The notes below the pieces were generated by a model. It saw nothing but the letters and a program-made list of their open reading frames with translations, had not been told where the DNA came from and made no database searches. From assembly GCF_005116445.1 (NCBI RefSeq), contig NZ_SWBQ01000006.1, forward strand, positions 124,001 through 188,000: a DNA stretch of 64,000 bases, written 5' to 3'. Position 1 is the first letter of the stretch, and every line of letters begins with the position of its first letter. The stretch comes from Pedobacter frigoris. Lineage in GTDB: Bacteria; Bacteroidota; Bacteroidia; Sphingobacteriales; Sphingobacteriaceae. Positions 9,073-18,835 of this stretch are shown one piece after another. Made by a program: the position numbers and the translations under genes.

Positions 9073-11727
9073 ATGATGAAACTGGCTACTCAAATACCCG
9101 TTAAAAGGTTAATGCAATTTGCAGTATTAGTACTGTTATCTGCAACTCATCTTCCTGTCTTTGCCCAAAAACTGGCATTGTACGACCTGAAGGTCGAATA
9201 TCAGGACAACCCACTCAACATAGAAACACCTCAACCCAGATTGAGCTGGAAGCTCCGCACCGAAGTTAAAAATACGATGCAAACTTCCTATGAAATCAGG
9301 GTAGGTACTGACCTAAAAAATATAGGTGCCAACTGGAAGTCTTTAAAGTCGAGCGACCAGTCGGTGCATGTGCTTTATGAAGGAGCTGCATTGCAGCCTA
9401 AGACACGATATTATTGGCAGGTGCGGGTAAAAGACAATCATGGGAATACGTCTTCCTGGAGCGAGCCAAAGTTCTGGCAGATGGGCTTGAATAGTGCTGA
9501 ATGGACTGCAAAATGGATCTCTGCTGATCAGGATACATCGAGAAAAAGTCCCTTATTCAGAAAGCAGTTCAATCTGGGCAAAACCCTGAAACATGCTATT
9601 GCTTACATTACAGCAAAGGGCTTGTATGAAGCTCAAATTAATGGTAAAAAGGTTGGTGACAGCTATTTTACGCCGGGCTGGACCAGCTATGCCAAGCGTT
9701 TGCAATATCAGACTTATGACATTACCGGGTTATTAAAAAAGGGCGACAACGCTATTGGTGTCACCCTGGGTGATGGCTGGTACAGGGGGTACATTGGCTT
9801 TGGCAATCAACGAAATTTTTATGGCAGTACCAGAGCTTTGCTTTTGCAGATTGAGCTGACTTATACCGATGGTACAAAACAAACCATCCAGACCGACGAT
9901 AGCTGGAAAACCAGTTACGGGCCTATTTTATCTTCTGATATCTACAATGGTGAATATTATGATTCCACGTTAGAAAAGAATGGCTGGAATAGTACAGGGT
10001 ATACTGAAGATACTTCATGGAAGCCTGTAAAAGTACTAAACGATGGAAAGAATGAGTTGGTGGGCATGGTCGGACCAACGGTGAAAAAACATGAAGAATT
10101 TAAAGTGTTAAAACTGATAAAGACGCCCAAAGGTGAAATAGTGGTTGATTTTGGACAGAACCTCGTAGGTTGGGTGAAGCTCAAAATTAAAGGTGCTGCC
10201 GGTACAAAGATTTTACTTAGTCACGCAGAGGTACTGGATAAAGCCGGGAACTTTTATACAGAGAATTTAAGGAGGGCAAAACAGCAAAATACTTACATCC
10301 TGAATGGAACTGAGCAAACATTAGAGCCTCATTTTAGCTTTCAGGGCTTTAGGTATGTAAAGATTGAGGGCTATCCCGGTCAGATAGATACTGCCGGTCT
10401 AACAGCCATTGCGATATATTCTGCTATGCAGCAAACAGGATCTTTCGTCACTTCCAATAAACTGCTAAACCAATTGCAGCGCAATATCCAGTGGGGACAA
10501 AAAGGCAATTTTGTTGATGTACCTACTGATTGTCCCCAACGCGATGAACGTCTGGGCTGGACAGGTGATGCACAGGCTTTTTACCGCACTGCAGCTTACA
10601 ATATGGATGTAGCAGGCTTTTTTACCAAATGGCTGAAAGACCTCAAGGCGGACCAGCAACCCAATGGAAGCGTTCCGCATGTCATTCCGAATGTGCTTGG
10701 TGCAGGGGATGGAGGATCTGCCGGTTGGGCAGATGTATCTACTATCATTCCGTGGGATATGTATGTTGCCTATGGAGATAAACGTATCCTTGAAGAACAA
10801 TATGAAAGCATGAAAGGCTGGGTAAATTACATGCAGGAAAAATCAAAGAACAACTTGTGGAACACTACCTGGCATTTTGGCGACTGGTTGTTTTATACAC
10901 CAGATGATGATGTAGACGGTAGGGCGGCCGTGACAGATAAACACTTGATTGCACAGACTTTTTATGCACATTCTACACAGCTACTGCTCAATGCAGCAAC
11001 AGTATTAGGTAAACAGGATGATATAGCGAAATACACCAAATTGCTGGCAGATGTGAAGGCCGCTTTTGTGGGTGAATACCTGACGCCAAATGGCAGGATG
11101 GTTTCAGGAACCCAAACAGCTTATGTTCTGGCTTTACAATTTGATATGCTGCCGGAAGCATTAAGGGCGCAGGCAGCTGAGCGACTGGCGAAAAATGTAA
11201 AAGATTATGGAAATCACCTGACAACGGGGTTTTTGGGAACACCGTACTTATGTCATGTATTGAGCAGGTTTGGTTATACCGATGTTGCCTACGATTTGCT
11301 AATGCAGGAGAGTTATCCTTCCTGGTTATATCCGGTAAAAATGGGTGCCACAACAATATGGGAAAGATGGGATGGGATTAAACCCGATGGCAGTTTCCAG
11401 AACGCAGGAATGAATTCTTATAACCATTATGCATACGGTGCTATCGGCGACTGGATGTACCGGACTATGGCCGGGATCAATTCTGAAGAAGCAGCACCCG
11501 GATATAAAAAGATTACCATAAAGCCACAACCTGGCGGTAAAATTGAAAGTGCCAGTGCGGAATTGATGACCAGCTATGGATTGGTAAAATCTGCATGGAA
11601 AATAGAGGGCGATTTGCTTAAACTGGATGTGGTGATCCCTCCAAATACCACTGCTTCGGTGATTTTGCCAGGAAAGCAGGCGCAGGAGTTCGGCTCTGGT
11701 AGCTATCACCTGGAAACAAAACGCTAA
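9073..11727 (+). CDS. Secreted alpha-L-rhamnosidase, GH78
   Basis: The 884-residue protein has a signal peptide ending near residue 31 (LPVFAQ). The domain order is an N-terminal fibronectin-like beta-sandwich (PRLSWKLRTEVKNTMQTSYEIRVGTD), beta-sandwich rhamnosidase domains, an (alpha/alpha)6 catalytic barrel and a C-terminal beta-sandwich. The GH78 acidic motif DCPQRDERLGWTGDA lies near residue 485 and carries the conserved Asp/Glu catalytic and substrate-binding positions. The enzyme cleaves terminal alpha-L-rhamnose from plant or bacterial glycans in the periplasm or at the cell surface. A second GH78 gene follows after 24 nt, and rhamnose uptake and catabolism genes come next. Confidence 0.95.
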   Translation: MMKLATQIPVKRLMQFAVLVLLSATHLPVFAQKLALYDLKVEYQDNPLNIETPQPRLSWKLRTEVKNTMQTSYEIRVGTDLKNIGANWKSLKSSDQSVHVLYEGAALQPKTRYYWQVRVKDNHGNTSSWSEPKFWQMGLNSAEWTAKWISADQDTSRKSPLFRKQFNLGKTLKHAIAYITAKGLYEAQINGKKVGDSYFTPGWTSYAKRLQYQTYDITGLLKKGDNAIGVTLGDGWYRGYIGFGNQRNFYGSTRALLLQIELTYTDGTKQTIQTDDSWKTSYGPILSSDIYNGEYYDSTLEKNGWNSTGYTEDTSWKPVKVLNDGKNELVGMVGPTVKKHEEFKVLKLIKTPKGEIVVDFGQNLVGWVKLKIKGAAGTKILLSHAEVLDKAGNFYTENLRRAKQQNTYILNGTEQTLEPHFSFQGFRYVKIEGYPGQIDTAGLTAIAIYSAMQQTGSFVTSNKLLNQLQRNIQWGQKGNFVDVPTDCPQRDERLGWTGDAQAFYRTAAYNMDVAGFFTKWLKDLKADQQPNGSVPHVIPNVLGAGDGGSAGWADVSTIIPWDMYVAYGDKRILEEQYESMKGWVNYMQEKSKNNLWNTTWHFGDWLFYTPDDDVDGRAAVTDKHLIAQTFYAHSTQLLLNAATVLGKQDDIAKYTKLLADVKAAFVGEYLTPNGRMVSGTQTAYVLALQFDMLPEALRAQAAERLAKNVKDYGNHLTTGFLGTPYLCHVLSRFGYTDVAYDLLMQESYPSWLYPVKMGATTIWERWDGIKPDGSFQNAGMNSYNHYAYGAIGDWMYRTMAGINSEEAAPGYKKITIKPQPGGKIESASAELMTSYGLVKSAWKIEGDLLKLDVVIPPNTTASVILPGKQAQEFGSGSYHLETKR

Positions 11728-11751
11728 CTTACCTTACAAAAAGAGATACTG

Positions 11752-14436
11752 ATGAAACTTAATCTACTGAAACTATTTCGTTCCTGCGTGCTGATGCTGG
11801 TTGCCTTGCCCTTATCTGAAAAGGCTTATTCTTTTGCTGGTGCTAAGCCAATCGGCCTCCAATGTGAGCATCTATCTAATCCGATAGGAATAGATGCGAG
11901 GCAACCGCGGTTGTCCTGGAAACTAATGGATGATAGACAGGGAGCAAGACAAACAGCATACAAGTTAATCATCGGAACGGATTCGGTAGCGGTAACCAAA
12001 AAGAAAGGCAATGCCTGGGACTCAGGTAAATTGCTTTCCTCAAATAGTCTTGTCACTTATAATGGCAAGCCTCTGAGTCCTTTTACCAAATACTATTGGC
12101 TGGTGGAAGTGTGGGACAAGGACGGTAAGCCGGCTATAAATGCAGAAGTTTCCAGCTTTGAGACCGGGATGATGGAAATGAGCAATTGGAAAGGCAGCTG
12201 GATCAGTGACAGTCAGGATATCAATACCAAGCCCGCACCTTATTTCAGAAAGGTCTTTAGCGCAGAGAAAAAAATCAAATCTGCCAGGGCATATATTGCT
12301 TGCGGCGGATTATACGAACTGTATCTCAACGGCAGGAAAGTAGGCAATCACAGATTGGATCCGATGTATACCCGTTTTGACAGGCGTACGCTATATGTGA
12401 GCTATGATGTAACCGGTCAGCTGCAGAATGGCAAGAATGCCATGGGTGTATTGCTGGGCAATGGCTGGTATAACCATCAATCGACAGCAGTCTGGGATTT
12501 TCACAAAGCGCCATGGAGGAACCGTCCTGTATTTTGCCTTGATCTGAGGATTACCTATACGGATGGTTCTGTAGAAACCGTAACTTCAGGAAGAGAATGG
12601 AAAACAGCGCTGAGCCCAATCATTTTTAACAGTATTTATACGGCAGAGCATTATGACGCAAGGCTGGAGCAGAGCGGCTGGAATGTGGTTAACTTTGACG
12701 ATACTAAGTGGAGAACATCTGTTCCAAGAACTGCACCATCTGATCAGATCGTTGCGCAGGTATTGCATCCGATAAGAAACGTAGAGACAATTCCGGCAAA
12801 GACAGTAAACAAGATTAATGATACAGCCTATGTTTTCGACCTTGGAAGAAATATATCTGGTGTAAGCCAGATTAAAGTTAGGGGTGAGGCGGGTACTGTA
12901 ATCAGGTTGAAACATACAGAACGCCTGTATTCAAATGGACGTGCTGATATGTCTAACATCGACCAGCATTATCGCCCCGTTGGTGATAAGGACCCTTTTC
13001 AGACCGATATTTTTATTCTGAATGGCGCTGGAGAGGAATCTTTCATGCCTCATTTCAATTATAAAGGATTTCAGTATGTGGAAGTAACTGCGGATAAACC
13101 TATAAAACTAGATCAATCATCCTTAACCGGATATTTCATGCACAGTGATGTGCCCGTAGCCGGGAATATCAAATCTTCTAATCCTACGCTGGATAAGATT
13201 TGGCACGCGGCCAATAATTCATACCTGTCTAATCTCTTCGGATATCCGACAGATTGCCCACAAAGGGAAAAGAATGGATGGACGGGGGACGCGCATATTG
13301 CTGTAGAAACTGGATTGTACAACTTCGATGGTATCACCATTTATGAAAAATGGCTTGCCGATCATAGGGACGAGCAGCAACCAAACGGGGTGTTGCCGTC
13401 TATTATACCTACCGGTGGCTGGGGCTATGAATGGGGTAACGGGCCAGACTGGACGAGCACGATTGCCATCATTCCATGGAGTATTTATCAATATTATGGT
13501 GACGCAGGTATATTGACCAGTAATTACAAGAACATCAAGCGCTATGTGGATCACATCCAGGATATTGCTCCTTCGGGATTAACAGAATGGGGACTTGGCG
13601 ACTGGGTGCCGGTAAGCACGAAACCTCCGGTTGAATTCACCTCATCGGTCTACTATTTTGTGGACGCTACGATACTGGCAAAGATCGCCGTAGTGCTAAA
13701 TAAACCGGAGGATGCGAAGAAGTACCTGGCACTCGCTGAGAAGATAAGAGGGGCTTTCAATAAAAAATATTTAAATTCAGGTACGGGAATATATGGTACA
13801 GGGCTGCAAACAGAACTGAGCATGCCGTTGTACTGGGGACTGGTACCCGACTCGCTTAAATCTAAAGTAGCGGCCAACCTGGCAAAAAAAGTAGCTGATA
13901 GTCACAATCACATAGATGTTGGTTTGTTAGGGACGAAAGCCATTCTGAACGCACTCAGCGAAAATGGTTATGCAGACCTGGCTTATCAGGTTGCGGTTCA
14001 GGAAACCTACCCATCATGGGGATGGTGGATCGTAAACGGCGCTACCACGCTTTATGAAAACTGGAGAATTGATGCTAAAAGTGATATTTCTTTAAACCAT
14101 ATCATGTTTGGCGAAATAGGTGGCTGGTTCTTCAAAGGCATAGGCGGAATTAAAGTTGATGAATCAAAACCTGGATTTAAAAATGTTTTGCTACAGCCAA
14201 ACTTTGTATCCGGTCTAAAGCATTTTGAAGCGAGTCATGACGGCCCTTATGGAAAGATCTTATCTTACTGGAAACGGGAAGGAAATCTGGTGATCTACAC
14301 AGTAGCTATCCCTGCAAACTCCACGGCGACCTTAATGCCCCCATTAGAAAATGGAAGGAAAGTCTACCAACAGGGAAAGGTGATTTCAGGAAAAATGGAA
14401 TTGAAAGCCGGTAAATACGAGTTTGAAATTAAATAA
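11752..14436 (+). CDS. Second secreted alpha-L-rhamnosidase, GH78
   Basis: The 894-residue protein has a signal peptide and the same architecture as its upstream neighbour: a fibronectin-like domain with PRLSWKLMDDRQGARQTAYKL, a beta-sandwich, an (alpha/alpha)6 barrel and a C-terminal domain. The catalytic-region motif is DCPQREKNGWTGDAH near residue 500, one residue shorter than in the first enzyme. The two are therefore clearly diverged and may act on different linkages or aglycones. It lies 24 nt after the first rhamnosidase gene and 15 nt before the regulator gene, so all three probably form one transcript. Confidence 0.95.
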   Translation: MKLNLLKLFRSCVLMLVALPLSEKAYSFAGAKPIGLQCEHLSNPIGIDARQPRLSWKLMDDRQGARQTAYKLIIGTDSVAVTKKKGNAWDSGKLLSSNSLVTYNGKPLSPFTKYYWLVEVWDKDGKPAINAEVSSFETGMMEMSNWKGSWISDSQDINTKPAPYFRKVFSAEKKIKSARAYIACGGLYELYLNGRKVGNHRLDPMYTRFDRRTLYVSYDVTGQLQNGKNAMGVLLGNGWYNHQSTAVWDFHKAPWRNRPVFCLDLRITYTDGSVETVTSGREWKTALSPIIFNSIYTAEHYDARLEQSGWNVVNFDDTKWRTSVPRTAPSDQIVAQVLHPIRNVETIPAKTVNKINDTAYVFDLGRNISGVSQIKVRGEAGTVIRLKHTERLYSNGRADMSNIDQHYRPVGDKDPFQTDIFILNGAGEESFMPHFNYKGFQYVEVTADKPIKLDQSSLTGYFMHSDVPVAGNIKSSNPTLDKIWHAANNSYLSNLFGYPTDCPQREKNGWTGDAHIAVETGLYNFDGITIYEKWLADHRDEQQPNGVLPSIIPTGGWGYEWGNGPDWTSTIAIIPWSIYQYYGDAGILTSNYKNIKRYVDHIQDIAPSGLTEWGLGDWVPVSTKPPVEFTSSVYYFVDATILAKIAVVLNKPEDAKKYLALAEKIRGAFNKKYLNSGTGIYGTGLQTELSMPLYWGLVPDSLKSKVAANLAKKVADSHNHIDVGLLGTKAILNALSENGYADLAYQVAVQETYPSWGWWIVNGATTLYENWRIDAKSDISLNHIMFGEIGGWFFKGIGGIKVDESKPGFKNVLLQPNFVSGLKHFEASHDGPYGKILSYWKREGNLVIYTVAIPANSTATLMPPLENGRKVYQQGKVISGKMELKAGKYEFEIK

Positions 14437-14451
14437 TCTGTACTTTTAATC

Positions 14452-15483
14452 ATGAAGCTGCCAGATTTTTTTGACTTTATTCATGTAGATGAATACTCGG
14501 CTACGCCCAAATATTTGCAGCTTTCCAATGCAATTATTAAGGCTGTAGAGCAAGGCCAGCTGAAAAAGGAAAGTCTGCTGCCATCAATCAATGAACTGAG
14601 TTTCAAACTGGAGATTTCACGGGATACAGCGGAGAAGGGATATAAGTACCTTAAAAAAATCGGTGTCATCAACTCCGTGCCCGGTAAGGGCTATTACATC
14701 TCAAAAAATGACATCAAGCGAAAGCTGAAGGTATTTCTGCTGTTTAATAAGCTGAGTGCTCATAAGAAGATTGTCTATGATGCTTTTATTGCTGCGCTGG
14801 GAGATGATGTTTCAGTAGATTTTTACATTTATAACAACGATTTTACCCTGTTTAAGCGGTTTTTAATAAACAGGAAAGAAGATTATTCTCATTATGTGAT
14901 TATCCCTCATTTTATAGAAGGTGAGGAATATGCGAAAGACATTATCAATACCATTCCCAAGGACAAGTTAATTCTCCTTGATAAAAAGATACCGGGTATT
15001 GAAGGAGAATATGCCGCTGCTTATGAAAACTTTGAGAAGAATATTTATGATGCCCTGGAACAGGCGCGTACCCACCTTGGTAAGTACCATACCTTAAAGA
15101 TCATTTTTCCAAAACGCAGTTACTTCCCTAAGGAAATACTCGAAGGCTTTCATCGCTTTTGTCAGCAATACGCATTTTCGCATAAGGTAGTAAACGACAT
15201 TGCTGCAGAGCCGATCCTGGAGGGAGAAGTATTCATCAATCTGATGGAAGATGACCTGGTGACCCTTGTAGAGCGGATTGTGGGCATGAAGCTAAAGATT
15301 GGTAAAGATGTAGGTGTGATCTCTTACAACGAAACCCCTTTAAAAAAGATCATTCTGAATGGTATCACCACCATATCAACAGATTTTAAATTTATGGGAA
15401 CGGTTGCTGCACAGCTGATCCTCGACAATTCCAAAAGGCATGTCGAAGTTCCTTTTTATTATACCAAAAGAGCTTCTATCTGA
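14452..15483 (+). CDS. GntR-family regulator with sugar-binding-like domain, probable rhamnose regulator
   Basis: The 343-residue protein has a GntR-type winged helix in the first 80 residues (ATPKYLQLSNAIIKAVEQG, SRDTAEKGYKYLKKIGVI, VPGKGYYIS). A periplasmic-binding-protein-like effector domain follows (KLKVFLLFNKLSAHKKIVYDAF; late VGVISYNETPL and GITTISTDF). This layout is typical of sugar-responsive GntR regulators in Bacteroidota. It sits 15 nt after the rhamnosidases and just before rhaT, so L-rhamnose or a catabolic intermediate is the likely effector. Candidate binding sites are the shared 11-mer at 9011 and 15524. The effector assignment rests on context only. Confidence 0.88.
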   Translation: MKLPDFFDFIHVDEYSATPKYLQLSNAIIKAVEQGQLKKESLLPSINELSFKLEISRDTAEKGYKYLKKIGVINSVPGKGYYISKNDIKRKLKVFLLFNKLSAHKKIVYDAFIAALGDDVSVDFYIYNNDFTLFKRFLINRKEDYSHYVIIPHFIEGEEYAKDIINTIPKDKLILLDKKIPGIEGEYAAAYENFEKNIYDALEQARTHLGKYHTLKIIFPKRSYFPKEILEGFHRFCQQYAFSHKVVNDIAAEPILEGEVFINLMEDDLVTLVERIVGMKLKIGKDVGVISYNETPLKKIILNGITTISTDFKFMGTVAAQLILDNSKRHVEVPFYYTKRASI

Positions 15484-15516
15484 TCCCGCTGTTTAAGGCG
15501 AAATAACATTGGTGCA

Positions 15517-15534
15517 TCATGATAGTACATGACA
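15517..15534 (+). promoter_or_regulatory. Candidate operator upstream of rhaT
   Basis: The 11-mer AGTACATGACA (15524-15534) is identical to the one at 9011-9021. Here it overlaps a small dyad, TCATG-N6-CATGA (15517-15532). It lies in the 115-nt gap before rhaT, which suggests a second promoter and joint control of the two halves of the rhamnose module. Confidence 0.5.
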
Positions 15535-15598
15535 GTTGATCGCTCCAACTTTCATAAATTAGGAATCATTATTCTAACCAAATATAAAGCTCAATCAA

Positions 15599-16678
15599 AT
15601 GCAGGTAATTCTGGGTGTCATTTTTCATTTCATTGGCGGCTTCGCTTCCGGTAGTTTCTACATTCCCTATAAAAAAGTGAAGGGTTGGTCCTGGGAGAGT
15701 TACTGGATTGTGGGTGGAGTTTTTTCCTGGCTGATAGTACCACCGCTTGCGGCATACCTGACCATTCCTGGTTTCGGGGATATCATTGCCGCTACCGATG
15801 GAAAGATCATTCTGCTTACCTATTTCTTTGGCGTTTTGTGGGGTATAGGCGGATTGACTTATGGTCTGGGAGTACGCTATCTCGGTGTTTCACTGGGTAG
15901 TTCCATCATCTTGGGGCTGTGCTCGGTATTCGGGGCCCTGATCCCTTCAGTTTATTACAATTTTAACCCTATACCGGGCAAGGATAGTTTTTCAGATATG
16001 GTTGGCAGTTCATGGGGACAAATGGTACTGATCGGGTTGGTGGTTTGCGTAATTGGAATCATCATATGTGGTAAAGCCGGCGGAATGAAGGAAAAGGATC
16101 TGATTGCTGAAGGTAAAGGCGATCCTTCCAATAAAGAGTATAAACTGGGCCTTGGACTTACGGTATCTATCATATCTGGTATTCTGAGTGCTTGCTTTGC
16201 CTTTGGAATAGATGCGGGTAAAGATATGGCCCATCAGGCCAATGAAGTATGGAAAACTACGCATGCCGGAGCAGGTGAGTTCCTATTCCAGAATAATGTG
16301 ACCTATGTGGTGATCTTATGGGGAGGCCTGACTACCAACCTGATCTGGTGCATGCTCCTCAATTTCCGGAACAAGACTTTCGGAGATTATACCAATAAAA
16401 AGACACCTCTGCTGGCCAATTATATCTTCTCAGCAATGGCAGGAATTACCTGGTTTTTACAGTTTTTTTTCTACGGAATGGGAGAGAGTAAACTGGGGAA
16501 TGGGGCCAGCTCCTGGATACTGCACATGGCATTTATCATACTGATCGCCAATGCCTGGGGATTGGTGCTTAAGGAGTGGAGCGGGGTAAAGCGAAAAACA
16601 CTTGTTACTATACTTGCAGGTATCGGAATTATTATCCTATCGGTACTTATAGTGGGATATGGAAATTCGATTAAATAA
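15599..16678 (+). CDS. rhaT: L-rhamnose/proton symporter RhaT
   Basis: The 359-residue inner-membrane protein has about ten hydrophobic segments and the RhaT-family opening GVIFHFIGGFASGSFYIPYKK, followed by WSWESYWIVGGVFSWLIVPPLAAYL. Length and signature regions match the RhaT (drug/metabolite transporter superfamily) type. It brings L-rhamnose released by the GH78 enzymes into the cytoplasm with protons. It is the first gene of the catabolic stretch: the aldolase/dehydrogenase, isomerase and kinase follow with gaps of 23, 13 and 2 nt. Confidence 0.95.
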   Translation: MQVILGVIFHFIGGFASGSFYIPYKKVKGWSWESYWIVGGVFSWLIVPPLAAYLTIPGFGDIIAATDGKIILLTYFFGVLWGIGGLTYGLGVRYLGVSLGSSIILGLCSVFGALIPSVYYNFNPIPGKDSFSDMVGSSWGQMVLIGLVVCVIGIIICGKAGGMKEKDLIAEGKGDPSNKEYKLGLGLTVSIISGILSACFAFGIDAGKDMAHQANEVWKTTHAGAGEFLFQNNVTYVVILWGGLTTNLIWCMLLNFRNKTFGDYTNKKTPLLANYIFSAMAGITWFLQFFFYGMGESKLGNGASSWILHMAFIILIANAWGLVLKEWSGVKRKTLVTILAGIGIIILSVLIVGYGNSIK

Positions 16679-16701
16679 AACACATCAATTAATAATATTT
16701 T

Positions 16702-18822
16702 ATGACTGCTAGGACAACCGATTTTAAACACGTAAGCTATCTGTGGGATGATGAACGGGCTGCGGCATTTGCTGGCGATGAGGTTGCATTGCTGATCTAC
16801 CGTTCGAATTTACTGGGTGCAGATTTGCGTCTCACCAATTATGGAGGCGGAAATACTTCCTGCAAGGCAATGACGAGACATCCTCTGACTGGCGATGAGA
16901 CTGAGGTAATGTGGGTGAAAGGTTCAGGAGGAGATATCGGTACGCTAACAAAAGACGGGCTAGCGGCCTTGTATGTAGACAGACTAAGGGACCTCAAAAA
17001 TGTATACCGCGGATTGGCACATGAAGATGAAATGGTGGCACTCCTTAACCATTGTATTTATGATCTGCAATCTAAAGCACCATCCATAGATACACCATTG
17101 CATGGTTTGCTGCCTTTTAAACACATAGATCACCTGCATCCTGACGCAGCTATTGCTATTGCTGCGGCAAAAGATGGCGAACGGATTACGCAGGAGTTGT
17201 TTGGTGGAAGTATTGGCTGGGTACCATGGCAAAAGCCTGGATTTGAGCTCGGACTGATGTTGCGCAAGTGCCTGGATGAAAACCCGGGCATCAAAGGAAT
17301 AATGCTGGGCTCTCATGGCTTGTTTACCTGGGGTGACACCGCATACGAGAGTTATATAAATACCCTTGAGGTTATAGAACAATGTGCTGAATACCTGGAG
17401 CAGAATTACGCAAAAAAAGGGCCTGTATTTGGCGGCCTGCGCCTGACAGATATGTCACAGGATTTGAGACAGCAACAGGCAGCAGCCATTGCCCCGGTAT
17501 TGAGGGGGTTCTGTTCTAGTGAAAACCACATGATAGGCCATTTTACTGATGATGCCAGGGTAATGGAATTCATCAATTCCAATGATCTGGACAGGCTGGC
17601 CCCTTTGGGAACCAGTTGTCCAGATCATTTTTTAAGGACCAAGATCAATCCGCTGGTGCTGAATCTTAAACCTGATGAAGATCTGAGTGATGCAAAGTCC
17701 CTTAGAGAAAGACTAAGATCGGAATTTGAGGCCTACAGGAAAATGTATATCGAATACTATAATACCTGCAAACATGCGGACAGTCCTGCAATAAGAGACG
17801 CCAATCCGGTAATCATTTTGTATCCGGGCATAGGCATGTTTTCTTTCTCCAAGGACAAGCATACTGCCCGGGTAGCCTCCGAGTTTTATACCAATGCCAT
17901 CAATGTGATGAAAGGGGCAGAAGCCATATCTGAGTATACTTCTTTACCTAGGCAGGAGGCGTTTAATATAGAATACTGGCTGTTGGAAGAGGCAAAGCTG
18001 CAAAGAATGCCTAAGCCAAAGCCACTCACAGGAAAGATTGCATTGGTAACCGGTAGTGCGGGCGGAATTGGTAAAGCTATAGCGAGAAAGTTTATCCAGG
18101 AAGGCGCCTGTGCAGTAATCAACGACAATGATGCCGGCAGACTAGAGAAAGCAGATGTGGATTTTAGAACAGAATTTGGAAGAGATGCCCATACCTCGGT
18201 ACTGCTGGATGTGACCAGCGCTGAAAAAATCCGTAGTGCTTTTGATGCCGCTAGTCTTGCCTTTGGAGGAGTAGACATCGTAGTAAACTGTGCCGGAATT
18301 TCTATTTCGAAACCGATCGAAGAACATACAGAGAAAGATTGGGACTTACTGTATGACATTTTAGTGAAAGGACAGTTTTTAGTGACACAGACTGGGGTAG
18401 AAGTGATGCGTAAGCAGGATATAGGTGGAGATGTGTTGAATATTGTCAGTAAAAACGCCCTGGTGTCCGGACCGAATAATGCGGGTTACGGATCAGCCAA
18501 GGCGGCACAGCTTCATTTGAGTAGGTTAAATGCAGCTGAACTGGGGGCGGATCACATCCGTGTGAACACCGTAAATCCAGATGCCGTGATCTCTGATAGC
18601 AAGATTTGGGAAGGTGCATGGGCAGAAGGAAGGGCCAAAGCTTATGGAATTACTGTAGAAGAGTTGCCCGCTTTCTATGCAAAGCGTACCTTGCTAAATG
18701 AAATGATCCTGCCGGAAGATATTGCAAATGCTTGTTTTGCTTTTACAGGGGGGTTGCTGAATAAATCAACAGGTAATGTATTGAACGTGGACGGGGGTGT
18801 TGCCAATGCCTTTGTCCGTTAG
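16702..18822 (+). CDS. rhaEW: Rhamnulose-1-phosphate aldolase / lactaldehyde dehydrogenase fusion
   Basis: The 706-residue two-domain enzyme is cytoplasmic. Residues 1 to about 430 form a class II aldolase domain, with the zinc-site region LHGLLPFKHIDHLHPDA. Residues from about 440 form a short-chain dehydrogenase, with the cofactor motif TGSAGGIGKAIA near 450 and the catalytic YGSAK near 595. The aldolase splits L-rhamnulose-1-phosphate into DHAP and L-lactaldehyde, and the dehydrogenase oxidises lactaldehyde to lactate. This fusion is the known RhaEW type of rhamnose catabolism. Its place between the transporter and the isomerase supports that role over a general aldolase. Confidence 0.93.
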   Translation: MTARTTDFKHVSYLWDDERAAAFAGDEVALLIYRSNLLGADLRLTNYGGGNTSCKAMTRHPLTGDETEVMWVKGSGGDIGTLTKDGLAALYVDRLRDLKNVYRGLAHEDEMVALLNHCIYDLQSKAPSIDTPLHGLLPFKHIDHLHPDAAIAIAAAKDGERITQELFGGSIGWVPWQKPGFELGLMLRKCLDENPGIKGIMLGSHGLFTWGDTAYESYINTLEVIEQCAEYLEQNYAKKGPVFGGLRLTDMSQDLRQQQAAAIAPVLRGFCSSENHMIGHFTDDARVMEFINSNDLDRLAPLGTSCPDHFLRTKINPLVLNLKPDEDLSDAKSLRERLRSEFEAYRKMYIEYYNTCKHADSPAIRDANPVIILYPGIGMFSFSKDKHTARVASEFYTNAINVMKGAEAISEYTSLPRQEAFNIEYWLLEEAKLQRMPKPKPLTGKIALVTGSAGGIGKAIARKFIQEGACAVINDNDAGRLEKADVDFRTEFGRDAHTSVLLDVTSAEKIRSAFDAASLAFGGVDIVVNCAGISISKPIEEHTEKDWDLLYDILVKGQFLVTQTGVEVMRKQDIGGDVLNIVSKNALVSGPNNAGYGSAKAAQLHLSRLNAAELGADHIRVNTVNPDAVISDSKIWEGAWAEGRAKAYGITVEELPAFYAKRTLLNEMILPEDIANACFAFTGGLLNKSTGNVLNVDGGVANAFVR

Positions 18823-18835
18823 AAAATAAACAGAT

